Of a DNA stretch of 64,000 nt, positions 36,124 through 42,736 are shown one piece after another; the first letter of the stretch is position 1; each line of letters begins with the position of its first letter. The stretch is taken from contig NZ_FNCC01000001.1 of NCBI RefSeq assembly GCF_900100955.1, forward strand, positions 806,001 to 870,000, in the 5' to 3' direction. Made by a program: the position numbers and the translations under genes. The notes beneath the pieces are model-generated. The model was not told the DNA's origin. It ran no database searches and was given only the letters and a program-made list of their open reading frames with translations. The DNA is from Lentzea fradiae. GTDB taxonomy: Bacteria; Actinomycetota; Actinomycetes; Mycobacteriales; Pseudonocardiaceae.

Positions 36124-36365
36124 GCCGCCTCGATTCGCAGGGCGTTCTTGTCCCACTGCACGATGCGGCTCGCGGACAGGCCCGCGAGGCAGCTGTACCA
36201 GACCGCGTGGCGGCACCCGGTGGCGCGGCGGTCGATGACGATCGGCTCGCTGCTGGACAGCTCCACGTACGGGCCGACCGCCTGGACGGCGACGTGGCTG
36301 TGACGGGACGCGACCTCGACGATCGTCGTGTTCTCCGGGACGTCCAGGACGTAGATGGTCGGCAT
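36120..36365 (-). CDS. 81-residue conserved-looking small protein in catabolic operon
   Basis: The 81-residue protein starts at ATG 36365, sharing TGATG with the VOC gene, and ends inside the hydrolase start (ATGA). Sequence MPTIYVLDVPENTTIVEVAS, then CRHAVWYSCLAGLSASRIVQWDKNALRIEAA. Two cysteines, no signal peptide. Overlaps on both sides argue that it is a real gene. No function recognised; it may be a small subunit of one of its neighbours. Confidence 0.7.
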   Translation of the reverse strand: MPTIYVLDVPENTTIVEVASRHSHVAVQAVGPYVELSSSEPIVIDRRATGCRHAVWYSCLAGLSASRIVQWDKNALRIEAA

Positions 36366-37009
36366 CAGCGGACTTCCTCGGGGATCGTCAGCTGCTCCCA
36401 CTCCTCGGCGTGCGCGAGGATCAGCTCGGCCTTGCGCTGCAGCAGCGCGTCGAGGGTGAGGGTGCCGGCGTCGGCGATGTCGAGGAGCGCCTGGACGGAG
36501 ATCGCGGCGTCCTGGTCCTCCTGCGGCGTCACCGGACGCAGCGCGCGGGTGATCTCCAGCATGTAGCCGTTCGGGTCGTGGGTGTAGATGGACTCGATCG
36601 TCTCGTGCTGGACGCGCATCTCCGTCGGCCAGTCGCTCTCGTCGAGCCTGCGCTGGTACTCGGTGAGGTGCTCCTCGGACTCCACGTGGATGGCCAGGTG
36701 GCGGGACGTGATGTAGAAGCCGGGCATCTCGTCGTTGAAGCGGGCGAACGCGTCGCCGCGCTCGGAGACCATCGGCGGCTCGAAGCCGAAGTAGTGGAAG
36801 AACGCGATCCGGTCGTTGTTGCCGATGTCGAAGAAGAAGTGCACGAAGTCGGGGTGTTTCTCCGGTCCCCACCCGGCGGCGCAGATGGAGTGGACGACCG
36901 GGAAGCCGAGCACGTCGCGGTAGAAGCGGATGGTTGCGGCCGGGTCGAGGGTCGGGAAGGCCGCGTGGTCCACGCCTCTGGCGAGGTGGGGCAGCGGTGT
37001 GGCGGACAT
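36365..37009 (-). CDS. VOC-superfamily protein (ring-cleavage dioxygenase/glyoxalase-like)
   Basis: The 214-residue protein starts at ATG 37009. The VOC fold is plain: ARGVDHAAFPTLDPAATIRFYRDVLGFPVV, SRHLAIHVESEEHL and HDPNGYMLEITRALRP. The likely metal ligands are the His of DHAAF, the His of LAIHV and the Glu of MLEIT, the triad of type I extradiol dioxygenases. C-terminal ~50 residues form an extra helical tail. It sits between maleate isomerase and hydrolase genes, which suggests an aromatic ring-opening role. Confidence 0.83.
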   Translation of the reverse strand: MSATPLPHLARGVDHAAFPTLDPAATIRFYRDVLGFPVVHSICAAGWGPEKHPDFVHFFFDIGNNDRIAFFHYFGFEPPMVSERGDAFARFNDEMPGFYITSRHLAIHVESEEHLTEYQRRLDESDWPTEMRVQHETIESIYTHDPNGYMLEITRALRPVTPQEDQDAAISVQALLDIADAGTLTLDALLQRKAELILAHAEEWEQLTIPEEVR

Positions 37010-37037
37010 GGTGGAGCTCCTTTCGTCGGTGCGACGG

Positions 37038-37781
37038 TCAGCGGTACGACCCCGACAGCAGGCTTCCGGCGCCGGGCACCCCGGTGCCGAGGCCGAGGCC
37101 GCGCAGGATGCTGAAGGCGCCTGCCGTCGCGGCGGAGAGAACGGGGACTCCCAGCTCCTGCTCGGCCGGGGCGATGAGGGAGAGCGAGGGCATCTGCACG
37201 CAGGCGGACAGCACGACCGCGTCCACCCCCGTCAGGTCGAGGTCACGGGCGGACTCCATGACCCGGTCACCGGGGATGCACCCGACCGCGTGGTTGTCGC
37301 CCACCTCGAGCGCCCGCCAGTCGGAGACCTCGAAGTCCTCGGCGGTCAGGTAGTCGACGACCTTCTGGGCCAGCGGACGCAGGTACGGCGTCACCAGTGC
37401 GATCCGGCGAGCTCCGAGCGCCCGTAGCGCCTCGACCAGCGCGCCGGCGCTCGACCGGACCTTGGCCGCCGACTCGCCGGTGGCGAGCTGCTCGGCGATC
37501 AGGCCCTCCGCGCGCCGGTGCTCTCCCGGCTCGCCGGCCATGAGGGCGACCAGGCACGCGTAGAGGATGACGTCCGGCGACGCGTCGGCGATCTCGATGA
37601 CGCAGCGTTCGCGCTGGACGTTCATGGCCCGCAGCCCCGCGGGGGTCACCGCGGTCATCCGCATGCGGGACGAGTGGAACGTGAACTCGGCGTCCGCGGC
37701 GGCCCCGAGCAGGGCCGGCATCTCCGTTTCGACGGTGACGTTGGAGCTCGGAACGATCAGCCCGATCCTGTGCGACTTCAT
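37038..37781 (-). CDS. Maleate cis-trans isomerase
   Basis: The 247-residue Asp/Glu racemase-superfamily protein starts at ATG 37781. Opening HRIGLIVPSSNVTVETEMPAL is characteristic. Both catalytic cysteines are visible: ILYACLVALMAG (~residue 78) and VVLSACVQMPSL (~residue 193), unlike the paralogue at 11610. It should convert maleate to fumarate, the final step when gentisate- or pyridine-type rings are degraded through maleyl intermediates. First gene of the leftward set, divergent from the ligase at 37904. Confidence 0.88.
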   Translation of the reverse strand: MKSHRIGLIVPSSNVTVETEMPALLGAAADAEFTFHSSRMRMTAVTPAGLRAMNVQRERCVIEIADASPDVILYACLVALMAGEPGEHRRAEGLIAEQLATGESAAKVRSSAGALVEALRALGARRIALVTPYLRPLAQKVVDYLTAEDFEVSDWRALEVGDNHAVGCIPGDRVMESARDLDLTGVDAVVLSACVQMPSLSLIAPAEQELGVPVLSAATAGAFSILRGLGLGTGVPGAGSLLSGSYR

Positions 37782-37801
37782 CCCGGTGCCGTTCCTCTCG
37801 G

Positions 37802-37850
37802 TTTGACGCTCGTGTCGATCATCCGACGTTGACTCTAACTCATTCGTCAA
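37802..37850. promoter_or_regulatory. Operator-like repeats in the isomerase/ligase divergent promoter
   Basis: TTTGACGCTCGTGTCGAT (37802-37819) matches 15 of 18 bases of the palindrome at 34381. A TTGAC at 37829-37833 and GTCAA at 37846-37850 form a second, wider dyad. The region separates the maleate isomerase (leftward) from the EntE-like ligase (rightward). Confidence 0.5.
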
Positions 37851-37903
37851 ATAATCGTCGTTACGGTAGAATTCCAGGACGTCCGAACGAGGTGGAGGTA
37901 GCC

Positions 37904-39568
37904 GTGCCAGACCTGCTGGACCCACGCATCCCGATCCACGACCGCGAGCGAGCGGCGCGGTACCTGGCGAGTGGGTCGTGGTCGGACAGGACGACCGTCC
38001 AGCGCCTGCGCGAGGTGTGCGGCCTGCACGCGGAACGCGACGCGGTCGCCGGGCCGGACGGGACGTTCACCTACCGCGAGCTCGACGAACGCACCGACCG
38101 GATGGCCGCGGGACTGGTCGCGCTCGGCCTCCCGCGCGGCGCCCCCGTCGTGGTGCAGGCCGGCAACTCGGCGGAGTCGGTCCTCGCCTTCTACGCGCTG
38201 CTCAAGTGCGGGGCGGTGCCGGTGGCCGCGCTCCCGGCCCACCGCGCCAACGAGATCGGTCCGATCAGCAGCGCCGTGGGCGCGGTCGCGCACCTCGTCG
38301 ACTCCGCCGTCTCGGACGGTGCCCTGGTCCGGCTCGCCCGCGACAACGCCGCGGACAAGCCCTTCCCGGTGCGCCTGCTCACGGTCGGCCCCGCACCCGA
38401 GGGCTTCACACGCGTCTCGGAGCTGGGCGGGGACGTGTCGCTCGAACGCGCGCGTGCCGAGGTCGACGCGGTCCAAGACCGGATCCACCACGAGGACGTG
38501 GCGGTCTTCCAGCTCTCCGGTGGCACCACGGGCACGCCCAAGCTCATCCCGCGCCTCCACGCCGAGTACTGGAACAACGCCGTGGCCAACTCGCGGGCAT
38601 TGGGGCGAACCCCGGACTCCCGCATCGCGCACGTCCTGCCGCTCCTGCACAACGCCGGTGTCGTCAACGCCCTGTTCGGCGCACACGTCGTCGGCGGCTG
38701 CGTGGTGGCCGTGCCGTTCGGGAAAGCACCCGAGACGGTGCGGATGCTGGCCGAGCACCGGGTGAACGACATGATGATCGGCGGCTTCATGGCCTCATGG
38801 CTCGACGAGGACTCGTGGGGCGACCTGGCCGCCGGCCTGAAGGTGATCATCTTCTCCGGTTCGAAGCCGCCGGGGGCGCTCTTCGACGCGTGCACGGCGC
38901 AGGGCATCTGGATGGGCCAGACGTGGGGCATGGCCGAAGGCCCCTACACCTCCACGTACCGCGCCGCCCCGCCCGAGATCCGTTCGGCGACGGTCGGCAG
39001 CCCGGTCCACGGGGACGACGAGCTGGCGGTCGTCGACCCGGTGACACATGAGCCCTTGCCCGCCGGGGAGACGGGCGTGCTCGTCTACCGCGGCCCCAGC
39101 ACCCTGGCGGGCTACTTCGACGCGCCGGCGCACGACAAGGCCGCGTTCACCGCGGACGGGATGCTGCTGACCGGCGACCTGGTCAGGCTGGTCGAGCGAG
39201 ACGGCGTGCGACACCTCTCGATCGAGGGGCGGGTCAAGGACGTCGTCAGTCGCGGCGGCGAGAAGTTCAGCACCGAGGAGGTCGAGAAGCTGCTCCTCCA
39301 GCACCCCTCCATCCGCGAGGCGGCCGTCGTGGCCATGCCGGACGAACGGCTCGGCGAACGGGCGTGCGCCTACGTCGTCGCCGTGGGCTCCACGGCGCCC
39401 TCGCTCGGCGACGTGCGGCAGCACCTGGAAGGGCTCGGAGTCGCGAAGTACAAGTGGCCGGAGCGGCTGGAGCTGCTGCCCGCCCTGCCGCGGACCGCGA
39501 CCTACAAGGTGGACAAGGTGCTGCTGCGCGCCCTCGCCGCCGGTGACGCGGAGGTTCGCGATGCCTGA
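37904..39568 (+). CDS. EntE/DhbE-like acyl-adenylate-forming ligase (copy 1)
   Basis: The 554-residue protein starts at GTG 37904, 5 bases after GGAGG. ANL-superfamily motifs: FQLSGGTTGTPKLIPRLHAEYWNN (A3), QTWGMAEGPYTSTY (A5), LLTGDLVRL (A7) and GRVKDVVSRGGEKFSTEEVEKL (A8), with Lys in AKYKWPERLELLPALPRT and a late TYKVDKVLLR. LPLLHNAGV keeps the His-Asn pair that contacts the aryl acid in DhbE. No carrier protein or NRPS is near, so it probably forms an acyl/aryl-CoA rather than loading a siderophore synthetase. It overlaps the MaoC gene by 8 bp. Confidence 0.88.
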   Translation: MPDLLDPRIPIHDRERAARYLASGSWSDRTTVQRLREVCGLHAERDAVAGPDGTFTYRELDERTDRMAAGLVALGLPRGAPVVVQAGNSAESVLAFYALLKCGAVPVAALPAHRANEIGPISSAVGAVAHLVDSAVSDGALVRLARDNAADKPFPVRLLTVGPAPEGFTRVSELGGDVSLERARAEVDAVQDRIHHEDVAVFQLSGGTTGTPKLIPRLHAEYWNNAVANSRALGRTPDSRIAHVLPLLHNAGVVNALFGAHVVGGCVVAVPFGKAPETVRMLAEHRVNDMMIGGFMASWLDEDSWGDLAAGLKVIIFSGSKPPGALFDACTAQGIWMGQTWGMAEGPYTSTYRAAPPEIRSATVGSPVHGDDELAVVDPVTHEPLPAGETGVLVYRGPSTLAGYFDAPAHDKAAFTADGMLLTGDLVRLVERDGVRHLSIEGRVKDVVSRGGEKFSTEEVEKLLLQHPSIREAAVVAMPDERLGERACAYVVAVGSTAPSLGDVRQHLEGLGVAKYKWPERLELLPALPRTATYKVDKVLLRALAAGDAEVRDA

Positions 39569-40055
39569 CCGTGAACCCGGACCGGACGGCGTCGTGTGGC
39601 CGGAGGACCTCGTCGCCGGGACCGTCATCGACCTGGGCGGCCACACCGTCACCAAGGAGGAGATCGTGCGGTTCGCCGCGGACTGGGACCCGCAGCCGAT
39701 CCACCTCGACGACGACTACGCCGCCACACGCGAGTTCGGCGAGATCATCGCGAGCGGGGTGCACACGCTCGGCGTCTTCCAGCGGCTCGCGGTCCTCGGC
39801 GCCTACCGGCGGTGGCCGGTCATCGCGGGCCGGGCCATCCGCGACGTCCAGCTGACGCACGCGGTGCGGGCGGGTGCGACGTTGCGCGGGGAGATCGAGA
39901 TCGCGGCCGTGCGCCTGACCGATGAGGCGCGGGCGTTGCTCACCACGCACGGGCGGCTCTTCGTCGGCGACCGGCAGGCGCTGCGGATCACCACCGACGC
40001 CTACCTGCGCAGGCGGCCTCCGGAAGCCGCTCCCGCCGTGCGCGGCGCGGAGTAA
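39561..40055 (+). CDS. MaoC-like hotdog dehydratase
   Basis: The 164-residue protein starts at ATG 39561 inside the ligase end. The MaoC/enoyl hydratase 2 signature is present: IVRFAADWDPQPIHLDDDYA with the catalytic Asp/His, then FGEIIASGVHTLGVFQRLAV. It would hydrate or dehydrate enoyl/3-hydroxyacyl-CoA made after the upstream ligase. Followed by the TetR gene after 10 bases. Confidence 0.88.
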   Translation: MPDREPGPDGVVWPEDLVAGTVIDLGGHTVTKEEIVRFAADWDPQPIHLDDDYAATREFGEIIASGVHTLGVFQRLAVLGAYRRWPVIAGRAIRDVQLTHAVRAGATLRGEIEIAAVRLTDEARALLTTHGRLFVGDRQALRITTDAYLRRRPPEAAPAVRGAE

Positions 40056-40065
40056 GATCCGTCCG

Positions 40066-41019
40066 ATGTCAGCCCCGACGCCGCGTTCCCGCGCGAAGGC
40101 CAAGGCCACGACCGACCGAGAGGCTCCGGACTCGCGGGCGAGCACACGCCGACCGGCCGCCGCGAAGAAGACCACCGCGAAGAAGAACGCCGTGGAAAAG
40201 TCCACTGTGGAAAAGACCGCCGTGGAGAAGACCGGCCAGGAGAAGTCCACTGTGGAGAAGGCCGGCGCGACGAGGACGGGAGCGGAGAAGGCGGGCGAGG
40301 GGTCCGCTGCCGCCGCGACGCCACGCCGTCGTTCGAGCGGGGCCCGCAAGGAGCTGGTCGAGCGCCAGATCCTGGACAGGGCGACGGCGCTGTTCGCCGA
40401 GCGTGGCTTCGCAGGCACCAGCCTGCAGGACATCGCCGAGGCGTCCGGCCTCACCCGGCCCGCGCTGTACTACTACTTCTCCAGCAAGGAGGAGCTGCTC
40501 GTCCGCCTGGTGCGCGAGACGACCATGGACGTCGCCGAGCAGCTGGAGGCACTGGCGGCCGAGCACCCGGATCTCGCGCCGGACGCGCACCTGCGTGCGC
40601 TCGTGCGCACCTCGACGGCGTTCCAGGCCCGGCACCGCGACCAGTTCCGGCTGCTGCTGCGGTCCGAGGCCGAGCTGCCGGACGACGTCACGGAGCTCTA
40701 CACCGACGGCCGCCGCCGGGTGCTCCGCGCCTACCAGGCGGTCATCGAGCGCGGGATCTCCGCCGGGCTCTTCCGCCCGGTGAACAGCCGGACGGCCACC
40801 CTCGGCCTGATCGGGATGGTCAACTGGATGACCTGGTGGAGCCAGCCGGACGACGACGTCTCCGCCATCGCCGACGAGTTCGCCGAGCTCGCCGTGGCCT
40901 CCGTACTGCTGCACTGCGGCCGTGACGAGGCTCCGGCCTCCGTCCACGCGGTCCTGGCGATGCTCAAGGACGACATCTCGCTGCTCGAACACCGCCTCGG
41001 CGAGATCGACCCCTCCTGA
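40066..41019 (+). CDS. TetR-family regulator with long basic N-terminal tail
   Basis: The 317-residue protein starts at ATG 40066. The TetR HTH (~110-150: ALFAERGFAGTSLQDIAEAS, LTRPALYYYFSSKEELLVRL) is preceded by a ~95-residue Lys/Ala/Glu/Thr-rich low-complexity tail with repeats of STVEK, TAVEK and GAEKAG and a KKTTAKK core like histone H1. The typical family length is ~200, so the tail is the oddity. C-terminal ligand domain ~165-310. It is co-directional with the ligase and MaoC genes and is a good candidate to bind the TTGAC/GTCAA palindromes of this region. Confidence 0.9.
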   Translation: MSAPTPRSRAKAKATTDREAPDSRASTRRPAAAKKTTAKKNAVEKSTVEKTAVEKTGQEKSTVEKAGATRTGAEKAGEGSAAAATPRRRSSGARKELVERQILDRATALFAERGFAGTSLQDIAEASGLTRPALYYYFSSKEELLVRLVRETTMDVAEQLEALAAEHPDLAPDAHLRALVRTSTAFQARHRDQFRLLLRSEAELPDDVTELYTDGRRRVLRAYQAVIERGISAGLFRPVNSRTATLGLIGMVNWMTWWSQPDDDVSAIADEFAELAVASVLLHCGRDEAPASVHAVLAMLKDDISLLEHRLGEIDPS

Positions 41020-41020
41020 G

Positions 41021-41043
41021 CAGGCGCGGTCGTTCCGCGCCTG
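41021..41043. terminator. Perfect GC hairpin between convergent genes
   Basis: CAGGCGCGG (41021-41029) and CCGCGCCTG (41035-41043), loop TCGTT, fill the 37-bp gap between the TetR gene and the convergent ligase. No T-tract, but the position suits a bidirectional terminator. Confidence 0.7.
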
Positions 41044-41056
41044 CCCAGGAGGCTCT

Positions 41057-42736
41057 TCAGCGGGACGACAGCGTGCCCGCAGACAGCTTGGCGCCGATGT
41101 CGTCGCGCAGCGCCCGCTTGTCGACCTTGCCCACCTGGGTGCGCGGCAGGCCGCCGACCACCTCGACCCGCTCCGGCCACTTGTACTTCGCGACCCCCAG
41201 CGACTCCAGATGCCGCCGCAGCGCCGGCACGTCGAGGGGCGCTCCGGTCGTCACGACGTAGGCGCACACCCGTTCGCCGAGCACGGGGTCCGGCATCGCC
41301 ACCACGGCGGCCTCCAGCACGGCGTCGTGCCGGTGCAGGAGCTGTTCGAGCTCTTCGGCGTTGATCTTCTCGCCGCCCCGGTTGACGATGTCCTTGATGC
41401 GGCCCTCGATGGACAGGTAGCGGCTTCCGTCCGCGGTGACCGTCACCGCTGCGAGGTCACCGGTGCGGTAGAAGCCGTCGGACGTGAACGCGCGGGAGTT
41501 GTGTTCCGGGGCGTCGAAGTAGCCGGGGATGGTGTACCAGCCGCGGCACGCGAGCTCGCCGATCTCACCGTCGGGCAGCTCGCGTTCGCTGCCGGGGTCG
41601 AGGACGCGGAACTCGTCGTCGGCGGTGAGCGGGGGCCCGACCGTGGTGGCACGAAGCTCCCGTGGCGCGGTCAGCGGCGTCAGGGTGAACAGGCCCTCGC
41701 CCATGCCGAACGTCTGGGCGGCCCGCGCGCCGAAGCTCTCCACGCGCGCGAAGACCTCCGGGGGCACCTTCGCACCGGCGAGGACGACGGTGCGCAGGTG
41801 GGCGGCGGCGGCCTCGTACTCCTCGGACAGAATCCAGCCGAACATGCCGTGGCCGAAGAGCGTGTCGTCGACCTGGTGGGCCGCCATCAGCGCCAGCGCG
41901 ACGTCCTTGACCGGTGGCGGCAGGACCAGGCAGCCACCCAGCGCGTGGGTGGCGTGCAGGCCGCACGAGACACCGGCGTTGTGGAGGAGCGGCGCGGCGT
42001 GCGCCGCCACCGTCGACTCGGTCCTGCCGAGCGCGAGTCCCCACGCCAGCCCGTTGTTCCAGTACTCGCCGTGCAGGCGCGGAATGATCTTCGGAGAACC
42101 GGTCGTGCCGCCGGAAAGCTGGAAGACGGCGATGTCACGTGGGTCGAGTCCGGCTTGGACGCCCTCGACGACCCGGCGTGCCGTCGCCGGGTCGATGCCG
42201 GTGCCGAGGTCCTCCAGGCGCCGGGTCGCGTCCCGTTCTGCTCCGTGCACCGTCCACAGGTACCGCAGCGAGGGTGTCAGCTCCGCCTGTTCCCTCGCGA
42301 ACGCGACCAGGTCGAACTTCGCTCCCGGCGTGGCGTCGACCAGGTGGCCCACCGCGCCGACCTGCCGCGCGACGTGGCCGATCTCGTGACTCCGGTGGCC
42401 CGCGAGGGTGGCCACTGGCACGGCCCCAGCCTTGAGCACCGCGTACCACGCGACGACGGTGGCGATGCTGTTGCCGAGCTGGAACAGGACGGGGTCGCCG
42501 GGGGCCAGGCCGCCCTCGACGAGCGCGGCGGCCACCTGGTCGGTGCGGAGGTCCAGTTCCGCGTAGGTGATCGACCCGTGCTGGTCCACGACCGCCGTGC
42601 GGTCACCGTGGCGGACGGCGGCCTGGTGGAAGCGTTCGGCGGTGGGCACGTCGCTCCAGGCGCCGGACCGCAGGTACCGCTCCACCCTTTTCTCGTCGTA
42701 CCGCACCACCCGCGGGTCGGCCGATCGTCCTGTCAT
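41057..42736 (-). CDS. EntE/DhbE-like acyl-adenylate-forming ligase (copy 2)
   Basis: The 559-residue protein starts at ATG 42736, overlapping HyuB by ATGA. Motifs: FQLSGGTTGSPKIIPRLHGEYWNN, QTFGMGEGLFTLTP, FYRTGDLAAV, GRIKDIVNRGGEKINAEELEQLL and TQVGKVDKRALR with the catalytic Lys. His-Asn is kept in APLLHNAGV. It is about half identical by eye to copy 1. As the last gene behind the HyuA/HyuB carboxylase it plausibly converts the carboxylated ketone (a beta-keto acid) to a CoA thioester, like benzoylacetate-CoA ligase behind acetophenone carboxylase. Confidence 0.88.
   Translation of the reverse strand: MTGRSADPRVVRYDEKRVERYLRSGAWSDVPTAERFHQAAVRHGDRTAVVDQHGSITYAELDLRTDQVAAALVEGGLAPGDPVLFQLGNSIATVVAWYAVLKAGAVPVATLAGHRSHEIGHVARQVGAVGHLVDATPGAKFDLVAFAREQAELTPSLRYLWTVHGAERDATRRLEDLGTGIDPATARRVVEGVQAGLDPRDIAVFQLSGGTTGSPKIIPRLHGEYWNNGLAWGLALGRTESTVAAHAAPLLHNAGVSCGLHATHALGGCLVLPPPVKDVALALMAAHQVDDTLFGHGMFGWILSEEYEAAAAHLRTVVLAGAKVPPEVFARVESFGARAAQTFGMGEGLFTLTPLTAPRELRATTVGPPLTADDEFRVLDPGSERELPDGEIGELACRGWYTIPGYFDAPEHNSRAFTSDGFYRTGDLAAVTVTADGSRYLSIEGRIKDIVNRGGEKINAEELEQLLHRHDAVLEAAVVAMPDPVLGERVCAYVVTTGAPLDVPALRRHLESLGVAKYKWPERVEVVGGLPRTQVGKVDKRALRDDIGAKLSAGTLSSR

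Noticed and set aside
37904-42736. Catecholate siderophore locus from two EntE-like ligases
   Set aside because: No isochorismatase, DHB dehydrogenase, NRPS, aryl carrier or siderophore exporter lies nearby; neighbours are catabolic.
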